From NCBI GenBank assembly GCA_016715115.1, contig JADKBM010000011.1, positions 558,001 to 622,000 on the forward strand: 64,000 bases of DNA, given 5' to 3'. The stretch is from Acidobacteriota bacterium. GTDB lineage: Bacteria > Acidobacteriota > Blastocatellia > Pyrinomonadales > Pyrinomonadaceae. The position numbers and the translations under genes are program-made. The notes under the pieces were generated by a model, which was given only the letters and a program-made list of their open reading frames with translations, was not told where the DNA came from and made no database searches. Of the stretch, positions 9,571-16,863 are shown in pieces (the stretch's first letter is position 1; each line of letters starts with the position of its first letter).

Positions 9571-9614
9571 AGACTCGCAGCCCATCGCTCATAGCTCAAA
9601 GCTCGAATAATTCA
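9571..9614. repeat. Short heptamer array C
   Basis: Six or so 7-nt words (ACTCGCA, GCCCATC, GCTCATA, GCTCAAA, GCTCGAA) precede a possible small ORF. It is a small relative of the other arrays in the window. Confidence 0.45.
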
Positions 9615-9615
9615 T

Positions 9616-9750
9616 ATGAGAGCGATCATCGAAATCCTTTTCTTCGCCGCCGGCGGATACGCGCCCAAGGCGCGACACGAAGTCGGTCATCAACGCCATC
9701 GCCTTGCTCAGATCGTTCGTAGCGAAGCGGCCGGCGGCACATTGATCTGA
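9616..9750 (+). CDS. Possible 44-aa small protein or relic
   Basis: ATG-initiated 44-codon frame with an apolar start (MRAIIEILFFAAGGYAP) and a basic tail. There is no Shine-Dalgarno. Reading the second half in the next frame gives a plausible helix (KSVINAIALLRSFVAKRP), so this may be a short gene disrupted by a frameshift. I do not recognise a family. The rest of 9527-9861 holds only the short heptamer array and the adjacent terminator. Confidence 0.2.
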   Translation: MRAIIEILFFAAGGYAPKARHEVGHQRHRLAQIVRSEAAGGTLI

Positions 9751-9861
9751 TCGTTCGGGGTTTCGACGGATGTTCTGGGCTCGGCCTATACGTTAGGTCG
9801 GCCGATTCTTTCGTGTGGCACGCGAGACCGTTCCGAATATGAAACGGTCGAGTAGACAAAG

Positions 9862-9892
9862 AAAAAAGGCCCGGAAGCTGAAATCCCGAGCC
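9862..9892 (-). terminator. Terminator of the YegP-like gene
   Basis: Read on the minus strand, GGCTCGG pairs with CCGGGCC (one G-U) and is followed by six T, 24 bp past the stop of the yegP-like gene. Confidence 0.75.
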
Positions 9893-9915
9893 CTCGTTCC
9901 ATTGTGTTTGAAGCG

Positions 9916-10254
9916 TTAAGCGACGGTGGTGTCCACGACTTCGGCGTCGGGAGCGTTCTTCATCACCGAATCGATGCCGTTCTGGCAAGCCGAATCGGAT
10001 GAATAGTATTCGCTGCGCCCGATTTCCTGATGATTGCCCGATTTCAGGATGAAATACGGCTCTCCCTTCGAATTGTTGCGCTTTTCGAAGCGGCTGGCGT
10101 CGCCGCCGTTTTTGCGAATGGATTCGATGCCGTTCGTGCAAGCCGATTTCGATTCATACATTTCGCTCGACAAAATGACCTGACCGTTTCCGGCCTTCAG
10201 GTTGAAGTGAAACTTTCCGTTTGCTGATTGCTTGATCTCAAATTTTCCTGCCAT
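9916..10254 (-). CDS. DUF1508 / YegP-like protein, two tandem repeats
   Basis: 112-aa small soluble protein made of two copies of the roughly 48-residue DUF1508 unit: KFEIKQSANGKFHFNLKAGN ... SACTNGIESIRKN, and RFEKRNNSKGEPYFILKSGN ... SACQNGIDSVMKN. This is the YegP architecture (alpha/beta repeat, function unknown, often stress-associated). GGGAGAAG lies 8 nt before the ATG at 10254. It is a single-gene unit with its own terminator. The gap to the next gene (10255-10680) is non-coding and holds inverted repeats. Confidence 0.92.
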   Translation of the reverse strand: MAGKFEIKQSANGKFHFNLKAGNGQVILSSEMYESKSACTNGIESIRKNGGDASRFEKRNNSKGEPYFILKSGNHQEIGRSEYYSSDSACQNGIDSVMKNAPDAEVVDTTVA

Positions 10255-10418
10255 ATTAATCTTCTCCCAATTTGTAATCTAGAACTTAGGGGCAGATCCG
10301 GGAACTGCTCTTAACGTCCCAAATCGTAGCAAATATAACATTTTTCAATGGAAATCCAAATCTTGGAGCCAGTCGGAGCAAACCGATTCAGGGTTTCGGA
10401 GCACGCTCACGTACGATC

Positions 10419-10534
10419 GGGATTCGGGAGTTTTGAAAAACGCGCGAAGTTGTGCCTCGACGACCGGACAAGGCGACGCTGGACTTGCCGCTCCGGGCGG
10501 CAAAGCGGAAGATTTTTCAAACTTCCGGAATCCC
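10419..10534. repeat. Imperfect 21-bp inverted repeat, dispersed family
   Basis: The 21-bp arms at 10419-10439 and 10514-10534 are complementary with about three mismatches. The right arm (TTTTTCAAACTTCCGGAAT) resembles sequences near 12977 and 13252, so it belongs to a dispersed repeat family. Confidence 0.55.
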
Positions 10535-10563
10535 GGAATCTCAGATCTCGCCAATATCAACTT

Positions 10564-10670
10564 GGCGGCGATTGAGTTGTGAGTGAGGCAAGAGCTTCTT
10601 GGAGAAAGCGGACGGTTTTTCACAACTCAATCAGCCGCCTCGCCGGACGCATTTTGGAATGCGTCCGGCG
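10564..10670. repeat. Double inverted repeat downstream of the SWIM/Rad52-like gene
   Basis: Outer pair: 10564-10582 with 10620-10638 (19 bp with one bulged A; core GATTGAGTTGTGA). Next to it is a perfect 13-bp stem with a TTGG loop (10641-10670; CGCCGGACGCATT arm). Neither is followed by a T-run in the direction of the SWIM gene, so they are not canonical terminators. Confidence 0.7.
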
Positions 10671-10680
10671 AATCTGTTTC

Positions 10681-11550
10681 CTATCCCGCGCGGCGGATCG
10701 GCATCATTTCGGCATCTCGCAATTCCTGAAGATGTTCGATGAGGCGTGAAGCCGCGCGTTTCGAGAGTTCATCGGTTCGGCAATCCATAAGCTTTTCGCA
10801 TTCCTCGTCGGCCTTGATGCCGAGTTCGCGGGACATCGCGCGGATCATTCCGAGCTGTTTAGCGGTCACGAGGTCAAACAGCGAACGCGCGATCGGATTC
10901 GAAGGGAAGACGCGGATCGCCGCCGGCGGAATCTCGGGGATGCCCGGAAGCGACGCCTCGAACTTCACGATCGCGTGCTTGAGTGCGATTCGTTCGGCGG
11001 TCTCGACGCCGTGCGCGTCATTGACGGTGCCGGTCCCGATACCCTCGCGCGTCACCCCGTTCACCGTCACAGCCGCGGTCACGACAAAAAAGTTGCCGAT
11101 CCGGCGAACCTCGCGGATCGCGTGCGACCACGCCGGATCCATTCGGGCGAGCAATGCGGACAGATCCGAAAGTTCCTCCGGGACCGGCGCGGCGGAATGC
11201 GGCCGCCGTTCCTCGCGGCGCGCTTTGCCGGAAGCGATGTCGACGACGTTGCCGCCGGATGCCGCACGGCTCCTTTTTGAGGTCGGTTCAGAATTGCGGT
11301 TCTTGATCGCGAACTTCACTGCCAGCATATGTTCGCACCGAAACTGGAGATCGGTGCAGTCCTGAGCCGCCCGGCACGAACAACGTATCCGGGCATCGGC
11401 GTCGCGCCAGACGTAGAAATCGCTGGCGGCGTCGGAGAACTGCGGGACCGAAACAACGAATCGGTCGCCCTCACGCGTTACAAGTCCTAGATCGGCGATC
11501 GCCATCGCGCGATCTACCGGAGTTTTTGCGGTTTTGAGTTCAGTCGTCAT
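10681..11550 (-). CDS. SWIM zinc-finger protein with Rad52/DdrA-like domain
   Basis: 289-aa protein. Residues 57-74 carry a SWIM zinc finger (C57, C59, C72, H74 in RCSCRA ... RCEHML). Residues about 130-215 (AWSHAIREVRRIGNFFVVTA, GIGTG, ERIALKHAIVKFE) resemble the Rad52/DdrA single-strand-annealing fold. The last 50 residues (AKQLGMIRAMSRELGI ... LSKRAASRLIEHLQEL) match the helical tail common in phage RecT/Rad52-type proteins. It probably binds single-stranded DNA in repair, recombination or uptake. The start at 11550 is supported by GGGAGAGAG upstream. It is divergent from an XRE regulator with shared operator candidates. The family call for the middle domain is inference. Confidence 0.8.
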   Translation of the reverse strand: MTTELKTAKTPVDRAMAIADLGLVTREGDRFVVSVPQFSDAASDFYVWRDADARIRCSCRAAQDCTDLQFRCEHMLAVKFAIKNRNSEPTSKRSRAASGGNVVDIASGKARREERRPHSAAPVPEELSDLSALLARMDPAWSHAIREVRRIGNFFVVTAAVTVNGVTREGIGTGTVNDAHGVETAERIALKHAIVKFEASLPGIPEIPPAAIRVFPSNPIARSLFDLVTAKQLGMIRAMSRELGIKADEECEKLMDCRTDELSKRAASRLIEHLQELRDAEMMPIRRAG

Positions 11551-11600
11551 ATCAATCTCTCTCCCAAAATGCTTCCGACAAACAGGCTCAAACAAATGAG

Positions 11601-11656
11601 TGTTGCATCTGTGAAACAATGTATCAAAGAAATATTTCTGTTGCAAGCGTGAAACA
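11601..11656. promoter_or_regulatory. Two 18-bp direct repeats, candidate XRE operators
   Basis: TGTTGCATCTGTGAAACA (11601-11618) and TGTTGCAAGCGTGAAACA (11639-11656) differ only at three central bases and start 38 bp apart. Partial copies (TGTTGCAA at 11660, GTTGCAAC at 11689, ATGCAACA at 11709) follow. The 204-bp divergent spacer is otherwise AT-rich. Confidence 0.65.
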
Positions 11657-11661
11657 TAGTG

Positions 11662-11690
11662 TTGCAAATAAATTTCTCTTGTGCTATCGT
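11662..11690 (+). promoter_or_regulatory. Possible promoter of the XRE gene
   Basis: TTGCAA (11662-11667), a 17-bp spacer, then TATCGT (11685-11690). The -35 falls inside a partial operator repeat, which would fit autoregulation. Confidence 0.4.
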
Positions 11691-11754
11691 TGCAACAGAC
11701 TTGAGACGGATGCAACAAAACGCATTTCGAGCTTTGCAGTTGGAGAGAAAAGTT

Positions 11755-12150
11755 ATGGCATTCAAAAACGACAGTATGATCAACACGATCGAGCTCGGAC
11801 GCGCGATCAAACGCCGGCGTGAAGAACTCGGATTGAGCCTTCGCGACGTCGCCGACGTGACCGCGGTCTCGGCCTCGACGCTTTCGCGAATCGAAAACGG
11901 AACGGGCAAACCCGACGCCGACAACATCGCGCGGCTCACGGGCTGGCTCGATATGCCGGTCGACCGCGTGATGAAAAAGCAGGGAAACGGCGACGAGGTC
12001 GAGGCGGTCGTCTATTACCCGCACGAGGCGACGCCCGAGATCGTTGAAGCGCATCTGCGCGCCGACAAGAATCTGACGCCCGAAACCGCAAACGCGCTGT
12101 CGGAACTCTTTCGCGTCGCATATTCGCAGTTCAGCAAGCAACGCGATTGA
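11755..12150 (+). CDS. XRE-family helix-turn-helix regulator
   Basis: 131-aa DNA-binding protein. An HTH_3 domain covers about residues 13-65 (LGRAIKRRREELGLSLRDVA, SASTLSRIENG, KPDADNIARL). The C-terminal half (about 75-131) is acidic/helical and may dimerise or sense a ligand. GGAGAG lies 8 nt before the ATG at 11755; the upstream in-frame extension overlaps the operator region and is not used. It is divergent from the SWIM/Rad52-like gene and likely controls both. It is followed after 56 bp by a small membrane protein gene. Confidence 0.9.
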   Translation: MAFKNDSMINTIELGRAIKRRREELGLSLRDVADVTAVSASTLSRIENGTGKPDADNIARLTGWLDMPVDRVMKKQGNGDEVEAVVYYPHEATPEIVEAHLRADKNLTPETANALSELFRVAYSQFSKQRD

Positions 12151-12206
12151 GTTTCGCCGGACAAGAATTAAGGACCTGACATCAACCTTGGATTTGGAGA
12201 AGAATC

Positions 12207-12611
12207 ATGAAGGAACTTTCGCAGACGGCAAATATCGATATCGAAACGACCGGCAATAAACATTTCGCGGTCGATACGACATTTGTCCTTTTCTTTCTGG
12301 CGGTCGAATTAGGCCGGATAGCCGGGCAATTCAGCCTTGACGCGGTCCTTTTCGCGATCACGATGATGATGCTCGTCGTGCTCCCTTATTTCCTGCCGGC
12401 CGAGGATAAGATCGATTTCGGCACCTGGGTCGTCGGTCGGACGTTCATCGCGGGCTTTGGATTGGTCACGGGCTCGCTCTTCAAGTTGTCGCTCGGTACG
12501 CTGATCCCCGAAACACTTCGCTTCCTGCCGATGACGCTCCTTATTCTGACCGCTTTGATGAGCTGTTATCTTCAGTTCTACGGTTTACTCAGACTTCGCA
12601 CGGCAAAATAG
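12207..12611 (+). CDS. Small integral membrane protein
   Basis: 134-aa protein with about four apolar segments (roughly 22-42, 45-62, 75-97, 103-128) and polar N- and C-termini. A Shine-Dalgarno (GGAGAAG) lies 5 nt before the ATG. I do not recognise a family. It may be transcribed with the XRE gene and is closed by a strong terminator. Confidence 0.8.
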   Translation: MKELSQTANIDIETTGNKHFAVDTTFVLFFLAVELGRIAGQFSLDAVLFAITMMMLVVLPYFLPAEDKIDFGTWVVGRTFIAGFGLVTGSLFKLSLGTLIPETLRFLPMTLLILTALMSCYLQFYGLLRLRTAK

Positions 12612-12644
12612 GCAAAAGGCTGCTGCGTGAGGTCGGTCGAAAGA

Positions 12645-12681
12645 ATCCGCGAACCGCTGGACGGTTCGCGGATCTTTTTTT
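12645..12681 (+). terminator. Rho-independent terminator after the small membrane protein gene
   Basis: Perfect 12-bp stem ATCCGCGAACCG / CGGTTCGCGGAT with a 5-nt loop and seven T. Confidence 0.9.
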
Positions 12682-13439
12682 GTCCTGGCCTGTTCCGAAT
12701 CCCGGGCCGCAAACGGTTTGCAGGAACCATTTCTTTTTCCGATAAGGACGAAAAGACCGGATTTTGCGGGTTGGAAGCTTTGAAGAACCGACTTGAAGCA
12801 AGCAAATCGCATTTCCTGCAGAACACAGATTGGTTGGATGGAGCGGATTTGTTTCAATCAATAGAGTTTGAGAGTCTGAAAAGGATCTCAAGAAAAGTTG
12901 AGTTAGAAGTATCCTCTTGCATCCGTTTTATCGGTGTCCATCTGTGTCAGAAACGCCGGGACCACCGTCAGGCCGGTTTTTCAAAGCTCCCGAGTTGGGA
13001 TTTAGGCGTCGTGCGGCCGCGGTTGCCCGCCCGCTGACGCAGGCGGTACTGACTCGCTGATCGTCGCGTTGGCGCGTTGCCGCGGCCGCACGACGCGAAA
13101 ACCCGAAGTATCCCTAACCATCGACGAGGCCGGCGGGCTGAGCGGCACCCCGTAGTTGTTAGTCTGCGAATGAACACGGCTTTCGAAACCGCTGTATCCC
13201 GTCTGCCCGTGTCCATCCGTTAAAGAACGATGATAGTTTTCCTTCAACCCGGTTTTCCAAAGCTCCCGAATCCGGAATCGGAACTCTCGAATCCAAAACC
13301 CTCGGGGCGCGACAATCGACAACCGCGGCGAACTAATGTATTTTGTGAAAGATCAGCACAATTAGGACTTTATCGAGTGGACAGAGTTTTCGAAGTTGTT
13401 GCCCGTTTGCCCCTTTGATTTCAGAATAGGGAGTGTTTT
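12682..13439. other. Non-coding 760-bp gap with repeat debris
   Basis: No credible gene. It contains two members of the TTTTTCAAAGCTCCCGA family (around 12977 and 13252), a 91-bp element with 17-bp inverted ends (13006-13096), and stretches resembling common environmental-genome filler (around 12925 and 13200). The end supplies the GGGAG Shine-Dalgarno of the next gene. Confidence 0.6.
13006..13096. repeat. 91-bp element with perfect 17-bp inverted ends
   Basis: GCGTCGTGCGGCCGCGG (13006-13022) is exactly complementary to 13080-13096. The interior includes CCGCTGACGCAGGCGGTAC. There is no target-site duplication that I can see and no ORF, so it could be a MITE-like or REP-like element. Confidence 0.6.
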
Positions 13440-14435
13440 ATGCGTGTGTTTAAAAAGAGTTTGAAGTTTTTTGCGGCAGTTCTCGTTTCAGCCTCGGCGT
13501 TTCTTTTGTTTTCAAACGGAACGCTGGCGAACAATATCTCCTGGTTCTTGTCGCCGAGCGACCCGTTCAACCAGAACTGGTCGATCACGAGTTCGATCAC
13601 GACCGACGACAATTGGGACAATGTGATGTCGATCATCGGTTACCGCGGCGACGACCTTACGGCATCGACGGGAACCGACCCGCAGACAATCCTTGCCGAC
13701 GGGGCCGCGACGCCGGTCGATGTTATTGCCAATCAGTCAAATCCGAACACCAACAACACCGGCGGAGTCGCGGAATTTGACGGCATCGCGAATCCGACCG
13801 TTGCGCTTCAGGGTTCGGGAACGGCCGATGCTCCGCATCTCGTCATCCGCCTCAACAAGAAGAGTTGTCCGGACACGAAATTCGTCTCGATCAGCTACAA
13901 GGTCCGGGACATTGACGGTTCCGCCGACAACGCCGTTCAACCGGTCGCTCTTCACTACCGGGTCGGCGACACCGGGAGTTTTATCAACTTGCCCGAGGCC
14001 TTCATCCCAGACGCGACCGATCCGAACACGGCGACCAAGGAAACTTCCGTATATGCAACGTTGCCGCATATTCCGCTCGGACAGGATCTGATCTTTTTGC
14101 GGATTATGACCGCCAACGCCGCGGGCAACGACGAATGGGTCGGGATCGACGACATCTCGATCGGGTGTTTCGCGCCGACCTCTGCAAGCGTCCCGGTCGG
14201 CGGCCGCGTCGTTCGCGGCAAGTCACAGGGAGTTTCGCGCGCGACCGTTCTTATCACGGACGAGTACGGCGGCCAGATTTCGGTTCGGACGAATGCGTTC
14301 GGATACTACAGGTTCGACAGCGTTCCTGCCGGCGAGACCTACACCGTCCGCGTTGTCGGTAAGGGGTTTGCGACGGATCCGCAGTTGATAACGGTCAACC
14401 AAGCGATCGAAAATCTGGACTTCGTCGTGGATTGA
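13440..14435 (+). CDS. Secreted protein with C-terminal regulatory-like (Ig-like) module
   Basis: 331-aa exported protein. Signal peptide about residues 1-30 (MRVFKKSLKFF ... ASAFLLF). Residues 31-245 are beta-rich without a recognised family (NNISWFLSPSDPF; later VGIDDISIGC, a phrase typical of secreted jelly-roll domains). Residues 246-331 are the shared C-terminal module (GRVVRG ... RATVLIT ... TNAFGYYRFD ... GETYTVRVVG ... ENLDFVVD) of the carboxypeptidase-regulatory-like type. GGGAG lies 7 nt upstream. It is the first and most divergent member of the five-protein set in this window. Confidence 0.85.
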   Translation: MRVFKKSLKFFAAVLVSASAFLLFSNGTLANNISWFLSPSDPFNQNWSITSSITTDDNWDNVMSIIGYRGDDLTASTGTDPQTILADGAATPVDVIANQSNPNTNNTGGVAEFDGIANPTVALQGSGTADAPHLVIRLNKKSCPDTKFVSISYKVRDIDGSADNAVQPVALHYRVGDTGSFINLPEAFIPDATDPNTATKETSVYATLPHIPLGQDLIFLRIMTANAAGNDEWVGIDDISIGCFAPTSASVPVGGRVVRGKSQGVSRATVLITDEYGGQISVRTNAFGYYRFDSVPAGETYTVRVVGKGFATDPQLITVNQAIENLDFVVD

Positions 14436-14466
14436 CGCAAGGTGTTCAACTTCATCGGTGTGCGTG

Positions 14467-14499
14467 AGGCCGGATGTCTTCTGTCCGGCCTTGTTTTTT
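14467..14499 (+). terminator. Terminator after the 331-aa secreted protein gene
   Basis: AGGCCGGA / TCCGGCCT stem with a 9-nt loop, followed by a T-rich tract. Confidence 0.8.
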
Positions 14500-14939
14500 G
14501 GGTCGCGTTCGGCGTGTAATCGAAGCGACGTCGAACCCGGCAGCAATTTGGCGGCGCCGCGCTCTTGCGGGGTTGTTCGGTCATTAGTCGTTCAAGGACC
14601 TGGAGGATGGCGAAACGCACATCATAACCGTTCGGTCACGGCGCGCCTTCCCGAGCAGGTTGTTGACGCTCCGGGAAATCTCACGGTCGCCGATTTCGGG
14701 ACCTTTCCGGTCCACACGACCCGCGCGATTGCGTTGGCGATGGAGTCAAGAGAGCCATCATCTTTCGGGATGAGGGCTTTTTGTTTTGCAGGTGTGAAGT
14801 CAGTGCTTCCGTCTGTGAGCGGCGCGGAGCGTCCGTATCGAGGGATTTGGTTGACCGTGGCTGTCCTGAGCCGTCTTTTTTGCGGAATTGATACCGAGCC
14901 GGCAAACATTTGGCCAGGCACTATATTGAGAACTTATTA
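14500..14939 (+). other. Gene-free stretch with possible relic and orphan hairpin
   Basis: No convincing gene. One reading (14640-14760; ARLPEQVVDAPGNLTVADFG) looks protein-like but has no start or family I know and is followed by a hairpin with a T-run (14754-14790), so this may be the remains of a lost gene or a small RNA. Confidence 0.4.
14754..14790 (+). terminator. Orphan terminator-like hairpin
   Basis: GAGCCATCATC pairs with GATGAGGGC with one mismatch and is followed by TTTTTGTTTT. No intact gene precedes it since the previous terminator at 14467. Confidence 0.45.
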
Positions 14940-14969
14940 TTGACTCATTCAGGCTTTTTGGAACATAAT
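14940..14969 (+). promoter_or_regulatory. Promoter of the 352-aa secreted protein gene
   Basis: TTGACT (14940-14945), 18-bp spacer, CATAAT (14964-14969). It would give a leader of about 85 nt before the ATG at 15061. Confidence 0.6.
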
Positions 14970-15060
14970 TCCACTCAATTGTTTCAGAGTTTCAACAGCT
15001 GATATGTTCAGAGTAAGCCTTTTGGAGCACGATTCAGTAGGTTTGGGAGGGTTAAGAAAT

Positions 15061-16119
15061 ATGATGAGTAGAAGTATTTGGTCGTTTGTTACGTTTTGTC
15101 GCGGAGTGATCTTTTCGCTTGGCGTTTTGCTGTGCCTGGCGATTTTTGGCGGCGTTGCCAACGCCCAACTCTGTACACTCACAGCGGGTGGTGCAACCTA
15201 CACCATCCCGACGGTGTCGCACTATGACGCCACGCAAACCTCAAACTTCACCGGAGTCGGCACCGGGGACTATCTGTTTGAGGATGGCTGGTGGTTCCGG
15301 GTATCGGGAGACACGCAGGAGTTCTTTTTTCCCGCTCCCACGACAACGACTTGCGCCGGTGCCAACGGCACCATCACGTGGTCGAACGTTAGTTCACGTG
15401 GCCTGTTCAGCGCGACAAATACGCTGAATCTGACAAGCGCAGCCGTCAATACCGGGAAGCTCACTTTGACGATGTCGATCACGAACTTGAGCGCGGTCAA
15501 CCCGCTCACGATAAGCCTTTTCCATGGGGCGGACTTTGACGTGAACGGTTCGGCCGGCACCGACAACGCGACTTTGCTGTTCCCGAACACCCACCACAGC
15601 ATTACGGACACAACCGCCGGTTTTGCGCAGTACAGAGCATTCAATCCAGCCGCTACCGCGACCCTGGTTAGGCCGTTCGGCGCAACCACCGACGTGTTCG
15701 GCTTGCTGGGCAACGCGGTTGTTAACAATTTTGACAATTCGGGGATTCCGGCGACCAACGTTGATTATACCGGAGGATTTCAGTGGGATCTCGTCATCCC
15801 AGGCAGCGGTTCCGCTTCGGTGAGTGTAATTTTGACCGGAAATGACGTCGTGACGGCGGCGGGCGCAGCGGTTTCCGGTCGCGTTTTGACGCCCGGCGGC
15901 GCCGGCGTGAGAAACGCGACCGTGACGTTGACCGACTCGCAAGGTGTTACACAAACGGCGCGTTCGACGACCTTCGGTTATTTCAGGTTCGAGGACGTTC
16001 GGGTCGGCGAAACTTACGTTTTGGGTGTCGAATCAAAGCGGTACAGTTTCACACCGCGCACCCTTGAGATCCAGGACGAGGTAACCGGACTTGATGTCAC
16101 CGCTGACTCAGAGCGGTGA
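15061..16119 (+). CDS. Secreted protein with C-terminal regulatory-like (Ig-like) module
   Basis: 352-aa exported protein. A signal peptide ends about residue 36 (GGVANA before QLC). Residues 37-265 form a beta-rich domain of unknown family. It contains an N-terminal Cys-bearing strand (QLCTLTAGGATYTIP) and AVNPLTISLFHGADFDVNG, reminiscent of secreted bacterial surface domains. Residues 267-352 are the shared C-terminal module (SGRVLTPGGAGVRNATVTLT, TTFGYFRFED, GETYVLGVESKRYSF). The start at 15061 is preferred over 15004 because GGGAGG lies 9 nt upstream and a classical signal peptide follows. Confidence 0.85.
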   Translation: MMSRSIWSFVTFCRGVIFSLGVLLCLAIFGGVANAQLCTLTAGGATYTIPTVSHYDATQTSNFTGVGTGDYLFEDGWWFRVSGDTQEFFFPAPTTTTCAGANGTITWSNVSSRGLFSATNTLNLTSAAVNTGKLTLTMSITNLSAVNPLTISLFHGADFDVNGSAGTDNATLLFPNTHHSITDTTAGFAQYRAFNPAATATLVRPFGATTDVFGLLGNAVVNNFDNSGIPATNVDYTGGFQWDLVIPGSGSASVSVILTGNDVVTAAGAAVSGRVLTPGGAGVRNATVTLTDSQGVTQTARSTTFGYFRFEDVRVGETYVLGVESKRYSFTPRTLEIQDEVTGLDVTADSER

Positions 16120-16135
16120 CAACTTCGCGAGTTTG

Positions 16136-16243
16136 CGCGATGGCATCTGGTACGTGCTCTTTAGTTGTAACAACTTTTGCACGACGAAGGACTTCGGGAT
16201 CGGAACCGACATTCCGATCCCGTTCTCGAAGGTAACCCTGTAA
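16136..16243 (+). pseudogene. Decayed 3' end of an FG-GAP surface protein gene
   Basis: Thirty-five codons and a TAA translate as RDGIWYVLFSCNN ... FGIGTDIPIPFSKVTL. This matches the last 35 residues of the 3693-aa protein (RDGVWYVLSSWDN ... FGLGTDIPIPFSTVTP, end at 27945) at both DNA and protein level. It lies 16 bp after the stop of the previous gene with no upstream coding part, so it is a leftover tail of a paralogous gene. Confidence 0.8.
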
Positions 16244-16294
16244 CCGACGGCCAATTCAATGTCACTGACCCGGGCGGCCCGTTCAAGGCCGTCC

Positions 16295-16612
16295 CAAATT
16301 CCAAGAATTCCAGATTCCAAGAATTCCAGATTCCACGAATTCCAGATTCCAAGAATTCCAGATTCCAAATTCCAAGAATTCCAGATTCCAAGAATTCCAG
16401 ATTCCAAGAATTTCAAATTCCAGATTCCAAGAATTCCAGATTCCAAGAATTCCAGATTCCAAATTCCAAGAATTTCAAATTCCAAGAATTCCAGATTCCA
16501 GATTCCAGATTCCAGATTCCAGATTCCAAATTCCAAGAATTTCAAATTCCAAAATCCAAGATCCAAAATCCAAAATCCAAGATCCAAAATCCAAAATCCA
16601 AAATCTAAAATC
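16295..16612. repeat. ATTCCA-type low-complexity array D
   Basis: Alternating words ATTCCAAGA and ATTCCAG (about 16295-16540) pass into 7-nt words AATCCAA and GATCCAA (about 16545-16612). Only one arm type is present, so no foldback. Repetitive peptides on either strand of this stretch are artefacts of the period. The remainder up to 16863 is the leader of the giant gene. Confidence 0.85.
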
Positions 16613-16863
16613 GAAAATCCCACGCACTTAATCCAACATTGCATTTGAGATGCTAAAAGGTCCTGATACCCGCTTGACATCGCTTAGGATTTGAACTTAT
16701 CTTTTGTGCATCGTCATCAAAATCGGGTAGCCGCCGCGTTCTTCCTGAACCGCACGAGGTGATTCCGGAACAGTCCGTTCGCAGTTTTTTTGCTCCGGCC
16801 GTTGATTCGAGCCGGAAACCGTCCTTTTTTTCGACAAGTAGTTGCCTTTGGAGAATTTTCTAT

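Noticed and set aside
11551..12141. Upstream extension of the SWIM/Rad52-like frame
   Set aside because: It runs antisense through the XRE gene and the operator region; ATG at 11550 has GGGAGAGAG.
16108..16680. Repetitive minus-strand protein (GIWNLEFLES-type repeats)
   Set aside because: Produced by the ATTCCA array; no start signal and the period explains the peptide repeat.
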